A stretch of DNA of 40,678 nt from Halovibrio variabilis (GTDB lineage: Bacteria; Pseudomonadota; Gammaproteobacteria; Pseudomonadales; Halomonadaceae): NCBI RefSeq assembly GCF_007991175.1, contig NZ_BJXV01000025.1:1-40678 (forward strand), given 5' to 3'. Shown piece after piece: positions 1 to 8,331 of the stretch. The notes beneath the pieces are model-generated. The model was not told the DNA's origin and did no database searches. It was given only the letters and a program-made list of their open reading frames with translations. A program made the translations under genes and the position numbers. Each line of letters opens with the position of its first letter. Position 1 is the stretch's first letter.

Positions 1-90
1 TGAGCCGCTGGCAACCAGGACAGCTGTTGATTTAAGAATCATTGCCCGTTTGCTGTCATGGTTTCTCCCTCTCATTGCTAGTCACGGTCT

Positions 91-127
91 TTTTGCCGCT
101 CCATTGGAGCGGCTTTCTTTTTTTCTG
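91..127 (+). terminator. Intrinsic terminator of an upstream gene
   Basis: An 8-bp perfect stem (GCCGCTCC at 95-102, GGAGCGGC at 106-113) with a 3-base loop is followed by a T-rich run (TTTCTTTTTTTCT). It sits between the window edge and ectD, so it most likely ends a plus-strand gene whose body lies before the window. I see no recognisable gene in bases 1-90. Confidence 0.85.
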
Positions 128-269
128 CTCCCCGTTAATTCCCCCCAGTTTGCGCAAGCGGCCCGTTGGCTGGCGTAGCGATATTGCCGATGTGCGTTTT
201 GGCGTCTACGTTTGATAAGGGATGCCTAAAGGCGTTTCTTGACATGCCTAACTAACGGAGGAGTTTGCC

Positions 270-1181
270 ATGAGCGATTACCAAGATCTTTTCCCCACTC
301 GTTTGGAACGCAAGCTAGGAATGTTCGAGCGCATCGACCCAGTGGTGTACGGGGATGAGTCCCAACTGGCCAATGGCCCATTGGATAGGTCGCAAATTGA
401 GGAGTACGAGCGGAAGGGCTTCCTCTCGTTTGAAGGATTTTATGACGCCGACGATATGCAGGTTTTTCTTCAAGAGCTGCGGGAGTATGAGGATGATGCC
501 GACCTTAAACTTTCCGAAGGCACTATTCTTGAACCGGGGCGTGAAGAAATACGCACCATTTTCGGTATCCACGATGTGTCAAAGCGCTTTCAGCGCCTGA
601 CCCGGGATCCCAGGCTATTGGCGATGGTTAAGCAACTGCTGGGCAGCGATGTGTATATCCATCAGTCGCGGATTAACTATAAGCCAGGCTTTAAAGGCAA
701 AGGGTTTGAGTGGCACTCCGATTTTGAAACATGGCATAGCGAAGACGGCATGCCGCGTATGCGTGCGCTCAGTTGCTCTATCGTGCTCACCGACAACGGT
801 GAGTTTAACGGGCCACTGATGCTGATTCCCGGTTCGCACCGTTACTTTATCCCCTGCGTGGGGCGCACGCCGGAAGACAACTATAAAGAGTCGCTTAAAA
901 GCCAGGATGTAGGGGTGCCGCCAGCCAGCAGCCTCCGTGAGCTAATGTTGGAAAACGATATTGAAGCGCCGAAGGGTCCCGCTGGCTCGCTGGTGATTTT
1001 TGAATGCAATACCATGCATGGCTCCAACATCAATATGTCCTGCTGGCCGAGAAGCAATCTGTTTTTTGTTTACAACAGCGTTGAAAACACGCTCCACGAC
1101 CCCTACTGCGGTAACCGGCCTAGGCCCGAGTTTCTGGCTAACCGTTCCGACTGGGAGCCCCTTGAGCCGATTGAGGAGTAA
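270..1181 (+). CDS. ectD: Ectoine hydroxylase
   Basis: This is a non-haem Fe(II)/2-oxoglutarate dioxygenase (PhyH superfamily) that converts ectoine to 5-hydroxyectoine, a cytoplasmic compatible solute made under salt or heat stress. The EctD signature runs from about residue 147 ([11 protein letters not shown]) to 167, with GMPRMRALS. The expected iron ligands are His149, Asp151 and His250 (in MHGSN). The length of 303 aa fits the family. The ATG has a strong Shine-Dalgarno GGAGGAG six bases upstream. The ectABC synthesis genes are not next to it; they must lie elsewhere if the cell makes its own ectoine. The next gene starts 5 bp after the stop, so the two are probably cotranscribed. Assignment by motif is firm; the stress role comes from knowledge of the family. 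Confidence 0.95.
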   Translation: MSDYQDLFPTRLERKLGMFERIDPVVYGDESQLANGPLDRSQIEEYERKGFLSFEGFYDADDMQVFLQELREYEDDADLKLSEGTILEPGREEIRTIFGIHDVSKRFQRLTRDPRLLAMVKQLLGSDVYIHQSRINYKPGFKGKGFEWHSDFETWHSEDGMPRMRALSCSIVLTDNGEFNGPLMLIPGSHRYFIPCVGRTPEDNYKESLKSQDVGVPPASSLRELMLENDIEAPKGPAGSLVIFECNTMHGSNINMSCWPRSNLFFVYNSVENTLHDPYCGNRPRPEFLANRSDWEPLEPIEE

Positions 1182-1186
1182 CGAGA

Positions 1187-2188
1187 ATGCGCATCGCCGT
1201 GTTTAGCGCTAAGCCTTATGATCGCACTTTTCTGACCCGCGCCAACGCGGCAGAGCGCCACTCGATCAGCTTCTTCGATGCGCGGCTAACCGTGGATACG
1301 GCGCCTTTGGCTAAGGGCTTTGACGGTGTATGCGCCTTCGTTAACGATAACCTTGAGGCGGCCGTCTTGCATCAGTTGCATGGCCATGGCACAACGCTAG
1401 TCGCGCTGCGTTCGGCGGGCTTTAATCATGTGGATTTGGCTGCTGCCGAGCGCTTGGGCATGACGGTGGTGCGAGTGCCCGCCTATTCACCCCATGCGGT
1501 GGCCGAGCATGCAGTGGCGCTGTTGCTAAGCCTTAATCGCCTGACCTATCGCGCTTACAACCGGGTGCGCGAGGGTAACTTCGCCCTGGATGGCCTGCTG
1601 GGCTTCGACCTTTACGGCAAAACCGTGGGCGTTATCGGCACCGGGCATATTGGGCTGATATTTGCCGATATTATGCACGGCTTTGGCTGCCAAATAGTCG
1701 CAAGCGACCCCTTTCCCAGTCCGGACGCTAAATCCTTTGTGGAGTACGTGCCGCTAGAGACATTGTATGCCCAGGCGGATATTATCTCGCTGCACTGTCC
1801 GTTGACCTCAGACACCGATCACTTGATTGATGCCCATGCCATCGCGCAAATGAAGCCGGGCGTGATGCTAATCAACACCGGCCGCGGGCGAGTGGTCGAT
1901 ACCCAAGCGGTCATTGCGGGTCTGAAAAGCGGCAAAATCGGCCGCTTAGGGTTAGATGTCTACGAAGAGGAAGAACAGCTGTTTTTCGAAGACCTCTCCC
2001 AGGGCGTGATCGACGATGATCAATTCATGCGCCTAACCACCTTCCACAACGTGCTAATCACCGGCCATCAAGCCTTCTTTACCGCCGAGGCGCTGACCAA
2101 TATTGCCGAAACCACCCTGGCTAATATTGATGCTTTTGATCGTGGAGAAGGAACCATGCATCGTGTCGTTAACGCGACGCTGGACTAG
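1187..2188 (+). CDS. ldhA: D-2-hydroxyacid dehydrogenase, D-lactate dehydrogenase type
   Basis: This is a NAD-dependent D-isomer 2-hydroxyacid dehydrogenase of 333 aa, closest in style to fermentative LdhA, which reduces pyruvate to D-lactate in the cytoplasm. The Rossmann motif GVIGTGHIG lies near residues 146-154. The catalytic triad is visible as Arg in NTGRGRVVD, Glu in DVYEEE and His in ITGHQAFF; the [11 protein letters not shown] stretch is typical of LdhA. The gene begins 5 bp after ectD, and its ribosome site (GAGGAG) overlaps the ectD stop, which suggests translational coupling. The pairing with ectD has no obvious metabolic reason. Other substrates such as hydroxypyruvate or phenylpyruvate cannot be excluded. 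Confidence 0.88.
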   Translation: MRIAVFSAKPYDRTFLTRANAAERHSISFFDARLTVDTAPLAKGFDGVCAFVNDNLEAAVLHQLHGHGTTLVALRSAGFNHVDLAAAERLGMTVVRVPAYSPHAVAEHAVALLLSLNRLTYRAYNRVREGNFALDGLLGFDLYGKTVGVIGTGHIGLIFADIMHGFGCQIVASDPFPSPDAKSFVEYVPLETLYAQADIISLHCPLTSDTDHLIDAHAIAQMKPGVMLINTGRGRVVDTQAVIAGLKSGKIGRLGLDVYEEEEQLFFEDLSQGVIDDDQFMRLTTFHNVLITGHQAFFTAEALTNIAETTLANIDAFDRGEGTMHRVVNATLD

Positions 2189-2232
2189 TCGTCAGTCGCT
2201 TAGCACTCGTTTAACCTTATGGTGAGACCGCC

Positions 2233-2835
2233 ATGCAGCTCTATTTAAATGCCTCTTCCCCCTATGCGCGCGTTGTCCGCGTGTGCCTGTATGAAAAGCA
2301 TCTTATCGAGCGTACCGAGCTTTGCTGGTGCGACCCTTGGGCGGCGGATAGCGAGCTTTTACAGATTACCCCGCTAAGCCGCGTGCCGACACTGGTGACC
2401 GATGACGGTGAGGTGCTGACGGAGTCGCTTCTGATTGCCCACTATTTGGATGCCGTGGGTGAGGGGCCGTCTCTGATACCCAGTCAGACATTAGCGGAAA
2501 CCCTAGCGCTGGCAGGGCTGGGGCAGGGCTTGATGGACGCCGCGTTCAACGTGGTGATTGGCCGCAAGCATGGCGGTAATGAAGTGGATACGACGCTGTT
2601 GGGGCAGCGCCGTTTAAAAGCCATCGAACGTTCTCTAGCCACACTCACTGCCCACCCCCGCGTGCTGGCGGGCAGTGCCCAGCGCACCCTGGGAGCGATT
2701 ACCGTTGCCGTTGCGCTGGCTTATATCAGTTTTCGGCTACCGGCTTTTGACTGGCAAAACCGCTACCCAACGCTACATGAGTGGCAGGCGAAAGTGGTAG
2801 AGGGCGAAAGCTTTGCGATGACTGAATTTGAGTAG
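2233..2835 (+). CDS. Glutathione S-transferase family protein
   Basis: This 200-aa protein begins with a thioredoxin-like GST N-terminal domain (residues about 1-78). It contains the SSPYARVVR region at the expected active site, a cis-proline motif (SRVPTLVTDDG) and the glutathione-binding ESLLIAHYLD segment, followed by an all-helical C-terminal domain. The serine-rich active site (Ser9/Ser10) is like bacterial YfcF/YibF-type GSTs. The substrate is unknown. The start has a GGTGAG site at a good distance. It is 44 bp downstream of ldhA and may share its transcript. It ends 6 bp from the end of trmB on the opposite strand, with no clear terminator between. Confidence 0.8.
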   Translation: MQLYLNASSPYARVVRVCLYEKHLIERTELCWCDPWAADSELLQITPLSRVPTLVTDDGEVLTESLLIAHYLDAVGEGPSLIPSQTLAETLALAGLGQGLMDAAFNVVIGRKHGGNEVDTTLLGQRRLKAIERSLATLTAHPRVLAGSAQRTLGAITVAVALAYISFRLPAFDWQNRYPTLHEWQAKVVEGESFAMTEFE

Positions 2836-2841
2836 TGCCGG

Positions 2842-3609
2842 TTAATCGCTTCGCTGGTAAATCAAGTCCCAAACCCCATGGCCGAGTTTTTCGCCACGCG
2901 CTTCAAACTTGGTCAGCGGGCGAAACGCCGGGCGCGGCACGAACGGGGCGGTATCGGCGCTAGCGGTATTGGCATAACCAGGAGCGGCTTCCATAGTTTC
3001 TGCCATCCATTCGGCGTAGGCTTCCCAGTCGGTCGCGAGGTGGAAAGTGCCGCCGGGTTTTAAGCGCGTACGAATCAGCTCAACAAACGCGGGCTGCACG
3101 ATGCGCCGCTTATGGTGCTTCTTCTTCGGCCAGGGGTCGGGGAAGAACAGCTGCAGCGTGGTCAGCGAGCCTTCGGGAAGGCAGTGCTCAAGTACGGCAA
3201 GCGCGTCTTCACGGTAAACGCGCAGGTTAGTCAGGCCGCGTTTATCGACTTCATCTAATAGCTTACCAACGCCAGGCGCGTGGACCTCGATGCCGATGAA
3301 GTCGGTATCCGGGTGGGTTTCAGCCTGCTCAATCAGCGAGTTGCCCATGCCAAAGCCAATCTCAACCACCCGCGGCGCCTGGCGGCCAAACAGGTCGTCC
3401 AGGTCTTGACGACCGTCGGCGATGGTGAGGCCAAAACGCGGCCAAACGTCTTCCAATCCACGGTTTTGGGCCGGGGTCATACGCCCTGCGCGAATCACAT
3501 AGCTTTTAATCCCGCGGCGGTGCAGCGGTGCATCCTTCTCTTCGGGGCCGGTAGCGCTGCTTTCGGGCGCGTCGTGGCTTGCGGTTACGGCATCATTGGG
3601 TTCAGTCAT
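2842..3609 (-). CDS. trmB: tRNA (guanine-N7-)-methyltransferase
   Basis: TrmB uses S-adenosylmethionine to make m7G46 in the variable loop of tRNAs. The SAM-binding motif [12 protein letters not shown] and the family hallmark [18 protein letters not shown] are both present, so the assignment is secure. The protein is about 255 aa from the ATG at 3609, slightly longer than the E. coli enzyme because of a polar N-terminal stretch rich in Glu, Asp and Ala. A TTG at 3624, touching the thiG stop, is an alternative start; neither start has a strong ribosome site. It follows thiG by 15 bp, so it is probably the last gene of a thiS-thiG-trmB operon, an arrangement common in gammaproteobacteria. Confidence 0.95.
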   Translation of the reverse strand: MTEPNDAVTASHDAPESSATGPEEKDAPLHRRGIKSYVIRAGRMTPAQNRGLEDVWPRFGLTIADGRQDLDDLFGRQAPRVVEIGFGMGNSLIEQAETHPDTDFIGIEVHAPGVGKLLDEVDKRGLTNLRVYREDALAVLEHCLPEGSLTTLQLFFPDPWPKKKHHKRRIVQPAFVELIRTRLKPGGTFHLATDWEAYAEWMAETMEAAPGYANTASADTAPFVPRPAFRPLTKFEARGEKLGHGVWDLIYQRSD

Positions 3610-3624
3610 GGGGTCTCGACTCAA

Positions 3625-4434
3625 TTAACCGTTAATACGGCCAGCGAAAGGTGAAGAGGGGTCGGCCCCCTGGCGGCGTTGCATGCGGCCGGCCAAAAAG
3701 GCGTCGCGACCCGCCTCAACGGCGAGCTTCATGGCGTTGGCCATGCGTAGCGGGTCGCGGGCGTGGGCAATGGCGGTATTGAGCAGCACACCATCGCAGC
3801 CCAGTTCCATGGCCATGGCCGCGTCTGACGCCGTGCCAATGCCTGCATCCACCAGTACCGGTACGTTGCTCTGCTCAACAATGAGTCGAATATTGTAGGG
3901 GTTCTGAATGCCGTGGCCGGAGCCAATCAGCGAACCTAGCGGCATGATGGCGCAGCAACCCATGGCGTCTAATTCACGTGCCACAATAGGGTCGTCGCTA
4001 GTGTACACCATGACGTCAAAGCCGTCGGCGAGCAGCGTTTCGGCGGCTTTTAGCGTTTCCACCACGTTGGGGTAGAGCGTTGCTTCGTCGCCGAGTACTT
4101 CCAGCTTGACTAAGTTGTGGCCATCAAGCAGTTCGCGGGCCAAGCGACAAGTACGCACGGCGTCTTTAGCGGTATAGCAGCCGGCGGTATTGGGCAGCAG
4201 TGTATAGCGCTCGGGGGAGATGGCGTCGAGTAGATTGGGCGCCTCGGCGTCCTGACCTAAATTAGTCCGCCGTACCGCGAACGTCACGATGTCGGCACCG
4301 CTTTGGGCAATGGCGGCACCGGTTTCAGCAAAATCTTTGTACTTGCCTGTGCCAACCAGCAGGCGCGAGTGAAAGTCGCGTCCGGCAATGGTTAGCGGTG
4401 TATCGGCTAGCGGTACATGGGTTTGTTGGGTCAT
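3625..4434 (-). CDS. thiG: Thiazole synthase
   Basis: ThiG forms the thiazole phosphate moiety of thiamine from deoxyxylulose phosphate, dehydroglycine and the thiocarboxylate on ThiS. The sequence shows the TIM-barrel ThiG pattern: [13 protein letters not shown] near the N-terminus, LVKLEVLGD with the Schiff-base lysine, and the phosphate-binding [13 protein letters not shown] and GVLLNTAIA segments. The ATG at 4434 has an AGAGGA site just upstream and gives 269 aa, normal for the family. A longer reading frame from 4488 overlaps thiS and is unlikely to be used. It lies 10 bp after thiS. Confidence 0.96.
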   Translation of the reverse strand: MTQQTHVPLADTPLTIAGRDFHSRLLVGTGKYKDFAETGAAIAQSGADIVTFAVRRTNLGQDAEAPNLLDAISPERYTLLPNTAGCYTAKDAVRTCRLARELLDGHNLVKLEVLGDEATLYPNVVETLKAAETLLADGFDVMVYTSDDPIVARELDAMGCCAIMPLGSLIGSGHGIQNPYNIRLIVEQSNVPVLVDAGIGTASDAAMAMELGCDGVLLNTAIAHARDPLRMANAMKLAVEAGRDAFLAGRMQRRQGADPSSPFAGRING

Positions 4435-4444
4435 AGTGTTTCCT

Positions 4445-4696
4445 CTAGCCGCCGCCAATCGCGTGGACGACTTCCACGTGGTCGCCATCGACCAAGCGGG
4501 TGTCGGCGTGTTGGCTGCGGGGAACGATCTCTTCGTTTATCTCAACGGCAATACGGCGGCCGCTAAGGCCGAGCTGTTCAACCAAGTCAGCAACGGTGTG
4601 ACCCGCCGTCAACGTATGCGGATCGCCGTTGAGGCGTATTTGTGTCGAGCCAGTTTGAGTAGACGTAGCTTGAGTAGAATTAGCTTGAATAGACAT
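4445..4696 (-). CDS. thiS: Sulfur carrier protein ThiS with a repetitive N-terminal extension
   Basis: ThiS is a ubiquitin-like sulfur carrier; its C-terminal Gly-Gly is thiocarboxylated and donates sulfur to ThiG. The C-terminus here reads AIGGG, and [33 protein letters not shown] and [16 protein letters not shown] match the fold. The protein is 83 aa against the usual 65-70. The extra N-terminal 18 residues are a degenerate repeat of Ser-Thr-Gln units ([13 protein letters not shown]), matched in the DNA by repeated ACTCAA blocks. No better internal ATG exists, so the extension seems to be translated. It is the first gene of the thi operon. Confidence 0.93.
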   Translation of the reverse strand: MSIQANSTQATSTQTGSTQIRLNGDPHTLTAGHTVADLVEQLGLSGRRIAVEINEEIVPRSQHADTRLVDGDHVEVVHAIGGG

Positions 4697-4733
4697 AGAT
4701 AGCAGCGTCTCATTAATCGAGGCAATGTATATT

Positions 4734-4763
4734 CTATTATTGTAGCGGTTTCGCGCCTTTCAA
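4734..4763 (-). promoter_or_regulatory. Possible sigma-70 promoter for thiS-thiG-trmB
   Basis: On the minus strand, TTGAAA (4763-4758) is followed 18 bases later by TAATAG (4739-4734), about 40 bases upstream of the thiS start. The match is modest and based on reading alone. The thiS leader is only about 40 bases from this site, too short for a TPP riboswitch. Confidence 0.3.
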
Positions 4764-4823
4764 GGTACGCCGTAGGCGTAAACAGTCCAACAGATGAAAG
4801 GCAATCGGGATCAGGAGAGCAGC

Positions 4824-5228
4824 GTGCAACGAACAGATAAAGTCTGGTGGTGTATCGCGGCGCTGTCGGGCGCCGTTATGGTGATGCTGGGGGCTTATGC
4901 CGCCCACGGTATGGCCGCGCGCGCAGCCGAGGCCATGGTGAGTGCCGTTGAAACCGGCGTGCGCTATCAGGCGTGGCACACGCTGGCTATCATGACCGTG
5001 CTGGTATGGCGACAAGTTCAGCCACTTGCCGGCCAGCGTTGGGTGCTGGCGCTATGGGCGCTCGGCATGGCGTGCTTCTCCGGTTCGCTCTACTTAATGG
5101 CGTTGGCGGGGCTGAGCCTGGGTATTGTCACGCCGATCGGCGGTGTATTGCTGATGGCCGGATGGTTGGCGCTGGGGGCAGTGGCACTTTTTGCGCGCTA
5201 TCCGTCAAGCAACGTGGTCGGCGGATAG
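4824..5228 (+). CDS. DUF423 family inner-membrane protein
   Basis: This is a small membrane protein of about 134 aa with four predicted hydrophobic segments (CCIAALSGAVMVML-like start, a central segment, ACFSGSLYLMALAGL, and GVLLMAGWLALGAVAL). The patterns GAYAAHGM, RYQAWHTLA and SGSLYLMALAG with TPIGG are typical of the DUF423 (YgdD-like) family, whose function is unknown. A GTG start at 4824 has an AGGAGA site at 4813-4818 and is preferred over the ATG at 4794, which lacks one. Its last 24 bases overlap the end of the convergent MHYT-domain gene. Confidence 0.85.
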   Translation: MQRTDKVWWCIAALSGAVMVMLGAYAAHGMAARAAEAMVSAVETGVRYQAWHTLAIMTVLVWRQVQPLAGQRWVLALWALGMACFSGSLYLMALAGLSLGIVTPIGGVLLMAGWLALGAVALFARYPSSNVVGG

Positions 5229-7694
5229 CGCTTTGACAAAGTCTAGCGCAGGCGCGGGGCGGTCAAACAGAAAACCCTGAAACAAGTGACAGCCCAGATT
5301 GACGAGCACTAGGCGCTGGTCGTCGGTTTCAACTCCTTCAGCAATAATCCCAAGCCCCAGGCTTTCGGCGAGCGCAATAATGGTGGCGGCGATGGGCTTG
5401 GCCTGCATGTCCAGGGTTAAATCGCGTACAAACGCGATGTCGATTTTGAGGGTGTCGAGGGGTAATAGTTTCAGGTAGGCAAGCGACGAGTAGCCGGTGC
5501 CGAAGTCATCAAGGGCAAAGCTAACGCCGAGATGGCGAAGCGTTTTCATCTTGTTGATGGTTCCCTCGGGGTCGCTGAGTAGTAGTGATTCGGTCAACTC
5601 CAGCGTTAAGCGCTCGGGCGGCGCGCCATACGCTGCCACTACCGTCATCACCTGGTCGGCAAAATCGGGTTGCTGAAACTGACGAACGCTGACGTTCAAT
5701 GAAAGCTTCACATGCTGCAGCCGCGGGTCTTGGCGCCATTCGCCCAGCAGTCGGCAGCCTTCCTTCAAAACCCAGTCCCCCAGCGGGAGAATCAGTCCGG
5801 TTTGTTCGGCGAGGGGGATAAAGTGCCCCGGCGAAATCATGCCCCGCTCCGGATGTTGCCAGCGAACCAGCGCTTCGGCGCCAATTGTATTGCCTGCCTC
5901 GTTTACCTGCGCCTGGAGGTAGAGGCGCAGTTCATCATGGTCAATTGCGTGACGTAATTCGCGTTCGAGCGTTAAGCGCTCTTCTAGCTCATCTTCCTGG
6001 GCTTGTTGAAAGAACTGGGGGCGGCCATCGCCTAGCCGCTTGGCTTCCAGCAGGGCAAGATCGGCCCGTTTAAACAGCGGTGCGCTACTGTCATGTTCGC
6101 GGGGGCTGAATATCAACGCCCCCACGCTTAGCCGGCAGAGGTAGCGATGGCCTTGAAGCGAGTAGTCGGCGGTCAAGGCGGCTACTATCTTTTCGATAAG
6201 GGCGTGGGCTTCGTGCTGCGCGCTGGCTTCATGCGTGGATGAAAGCGTGCCCAGTAAGGCGAATTCGTTGCCGTCGAGCCGGGCGACATTGAGCCCGTTG
6301 GCTGCCCATTGCTGCAAGCGCTCGCCGAATTGGCGCAGAAGCTCATCGCCAATGTCTTGCCCCAGGCTGTCGTTAAGCACCTTAAAGCGGTCAATGTCCA
6401 ACAGCGCCAATAGCGCCCGGTGCTGGTTGGCCTGGGGCGTTTGAGAGCAGGCGGCCAGGAGTTCCTGTAGGGCCTGCCGATTGGGAAGCCCCGTCAGTGT
6501 GTCATGGTAGGCCAAATAGCGGATCCGCTGTTGGGCTTGGTGCTCTTCGGAGCGGTCGCTGAGGAGCGCCACGTAATCGCGGACGTCGCTGTCGGCGTAG
6601 GTGACACGGCTAACGCTCAACCAGGCTGGAAACCCTTCGCCGTTGGCGCGTAGGGCGGTGATCATGCCGCGCCATTCGCCCTGTTTTGCCAATGCTTGGC
6701 GGATGTGCTGACTCAGTGCCTGGCTATCTTGAGCGTAGGCAAGCTGTGAAACCGACGTACCTATCAACGCCTCGCTGTTACTCCCCACTAGCCGCTCGAA
6801 TGCCGCGTTACACAGGCGGATGCGTGCCCGGTCGTCGAGTAAAATCACGCAATCTTGTAGAGCGGAAACGACCTCAAGCAAACGGGTTTGGGTCATGTAT
6901 TCATGGCGCTGGCTGTCATTCAGGCGGCGCTGTACCTGGGTCGCCACCAGGGCAAGCAGCGCTGTTAGCACAGCAACGCCGCCAATAGCAGCAATAAGCC
7001 AATGCGAGGCTGATGGTAAGGAAGACGTCGCGGCGCTGGGGTCAGGTACAAACCAGGCGGCTTGCATGGCAACGTAATGCATCCCACACACGGCGATGGA
7101 GACACACAGCGCGGCGATAAAGGCGCAGCTTCTAGATCGCTTTAGCCCCCATTCTTGCTGGCAGAGACGATAAGCATAAACACTGACAATACCTAAGCCA
7201 ATCGCCCCCAATAGCGATACCCAAAAAAGCCCTAAGGCATGGTACAGCTCGGCGGGCATCCGCATCGCGGCCATGCCGCTGTAGTGCATTAGCCCAATGC
7301 CAGCCCCAAGGCTGACGCCCGCGAGCAGCAGCGCACGGTGGGAAGGCGTATCGCGGGAAAGCACCACCATGACGCTAAGGCTGCCTAAAATGGCGGGCAC
7401 AATGGACAGCAAGGTAAGCAGCGGCGCATGGCTCACGGGAAAATCAAGCTGGTAGGCATGCATACCAATAAAGTGCATGCTCCAAACCCCCAGTCCCATT
7501 GAGCTGGCGCCCGCAAGCAGCCATACGCGACGCCACATCGGTCGCGACATCTTGCTGACCAGCTTGATGATATCCAAACCGGCGTAAGAAGCTGCTAGGG
7601 CCACTAGCCAGGAAACCAGCACCAGGGAGGCCTCATGCTCACCCTGAATGGCATTCAGGGTTTGGGGGTCGGGCAAAATATTGGATACGAGCAT
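5205..7694 (-). CDS. MHYT-PAS-GGDEF-EAL cyclic-di-GMP signalling protein
   Basis: This 829-aa sensor has seven N-terminal membrane helices carrying three MHYT motifs (MHFIGM 73-78, MHYSGM 136-141, MHYVAM 205-210), thought to bind a metal and sense O2, CO or NO. A PAS domain follows at about 270-385, a GGDEF domain at about 390-560 and an EAL domain at about 575-820. The GGDEF signature is degenerate (DGNEF at 474-478), so diguanylate cyclase activity is doubtful. The EAL domain keeps EALVRW (607-612), LNVSVR, LTLELTES, DDFGTGYSS (729-737), LKID, AEGVE and FQGF, so it should be an active c-di-GMP phosphodiesterase. Such enzymes often control biofilm matrix, which fits the polysaccharide locus nearby only loosely. 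Confidence 0.93.
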   Translation of the reverse strand: MLVSNILPDPQTLNAIQGEHEASLVLVSWLVALAASYAGLDIIKLVSKMSRPMWRRVWLLAGASSMGLGVWSMHFIGMHAYQLDFPVSHAPLLTLLSIVPAILGSLSVMVVLSRDTPSHRALLLAGVSLGAGIGLMHYSGMAAMRMPAELYHALGLFWVSLLGAIGLGIVSVYAYRLCQQEWGLKRSRSCAFIAALCVSIAVCGMHYVAMQAAWFVPDPSAATSSLPSASHWLIAAIGGVAVLTALLALVATQVQRRLNDSQRHEYMTQTRLLEVVSALQDCVILLDDRARIRLCNAAFERLVGSNSEALIGTSVSQLAYAQDSQALSQHIRQALAKQGEWRGMITALRANGEGFPAWLSVSRVTYADSDVRDYVALLSDRSEEHQAQQRIRYLAYHDTLTGLPNRQALQELLAACSQTPQANQHRALLALLDIDRFKVLNDSLGQDIGDELLRQFGERLQQWAANGLNVARLDGNEFALLGTLSSTHEASAQHEAHALIEKIVAALTADYSLQGHRYLCRLSVGALIFSPREHDSSAPLFKRADLALLEAKRLGDGRPQFFQQAQEDELEERLTLERELRHAIDHDELRLYLQAQVNEAGNTIGAEALVRWQHPERGMISPGHFIPLAEQTGLILPLGDWVLKEGCRLLGEWRQDPRLQHVKLSLNVSVRQFQQPDFADQVMTVVAAYGAPPERLTLELTESLLLSDPEGTINKMKTLRHLGVSFALDDFGTGYSSLAYLKLLPLDTLKIDIAFVRDLTLDMQAKPIAATIIALAESLGLGIIAEGVETDDQRLVLVNLGCHLFQGFLFDRPAPALDFVKALSADHVA

Positions 7695-7846
7695 TAAAAA
7701 TTGCCAGCCCTGATGGGAAGATGAGTAAACATTTTAGAATGGCGTTTAAAACGCTGACGATAACGCACCCAAAAATCCTAACACGGAAAACACTCCACTG
7801 GTGAAAATGTATTTTATCTATTTAAATCAATATCTTGTATATTTAT

Positions 7847-8263
7847 TTAGGGTTTTTCTGGCAGCGCATAGCTAGAGGTGACATGCACCACGGGGCGCGT
7901 TGCGTCACTGGCTGAGAAGAGTTGTACTTCGCCCACGGCCATGCGACGGCCCAGCTTTATCAATTTGGCGTGGGCAATTATATCGTGATCGCCTGACGCT
8001 GCGCGTAGGAAATGGCAGTTGAAGTCGCTGGTCACGGCCATGGGTTCGGGGCCAATTTGCGCCAATATCGCCACATAAAGTGCCACATCCGCAAAGCCCA
8101 TCATGGTAGGACCGGAAACCCGCGGGCCGGGGCGCAGGTGCTGGTGGCCGATAGCTAAGCGCAGGGTGGCGGTCATTTCCCCTATGCTTTCTATACTACC
8201 CATCCGCTGGGGAAAAACGTCGTCTAAAAAGTGCTCGATTTGCTCGGTGGTCATGACGGTCAT
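7847..8263 (-). CDS. PaaI-like hotdog-fold acyl-CoA thioesterase
   Basis: This 138-aa single-domain protein has the hotdog pattern: a conserved GPTMMGFADVALYVAI helix region, where family members have an active-site Asp/Asn, and a TSDFNCHFLRAA strand (the usual T-x-x-x-x-N-F-L-R-P position). It should hydrolyse acyl-CoA thioesters; the substrate is unknown. The first ATG (8263) has AGGA at a good distance, and a second ATG lies three codons in. It sits downstream of the malate synthase terminator, so it probably has its own promoter or depends on read-through. Confidence 0.8.
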   Translation of the reverse strand: MTVMTTEQIEHFLDDVFPQRMGSIESIGEMTATLRLAIGHQHLRPGPRVSGPTMMGFADVALYVAILAQIGPEPMAVTSDFNCHFLRAASGDHDIIAHAKLIKLGRRMAVGEVQLFSASDATRPVVHVTSSYALPEKP

Positions 8264-8276
8264 GTTGTTATCCTAT

Positions 8277-8307
8277 AAAAAAAGCCCCGAGGCAAAAGCC
8301 TCGAGGC
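8277..8307 (-). terminator. Intrinsic terminator of glcB
   Basis: On the minus strand a 10-bp stem (GCCTCGAGGC, loop TTTT, GCCTCGGGGC, with one G-T pair) is followed by seven T residues. It lies 24 bases after the glcB stop and just before the thioesterase start, so it should end the glcB transcript. Confidence 0.9.
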
Positions 8308-8331
8308 TGATTAAACCATAAAATGAATTTG

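Noticed and set aside
1..94. Partial upstream gene at the window edge
   Set aside because: Short open frames exist, but no recognisable protein end; only the terminator can be supported.
4697..4823. TPP riboswitch before thiS
   Set aside because: The leader is too short and I see none of the conserved TPP riboswitch core (CUGAGA and related elements).
5205..5228. 24-bp convergent overlap of DUF423 and MHYT genes as an antisense control element
   Set aside because: Short tail overlaps of convergent genes are common, and nothing further supports regulation.
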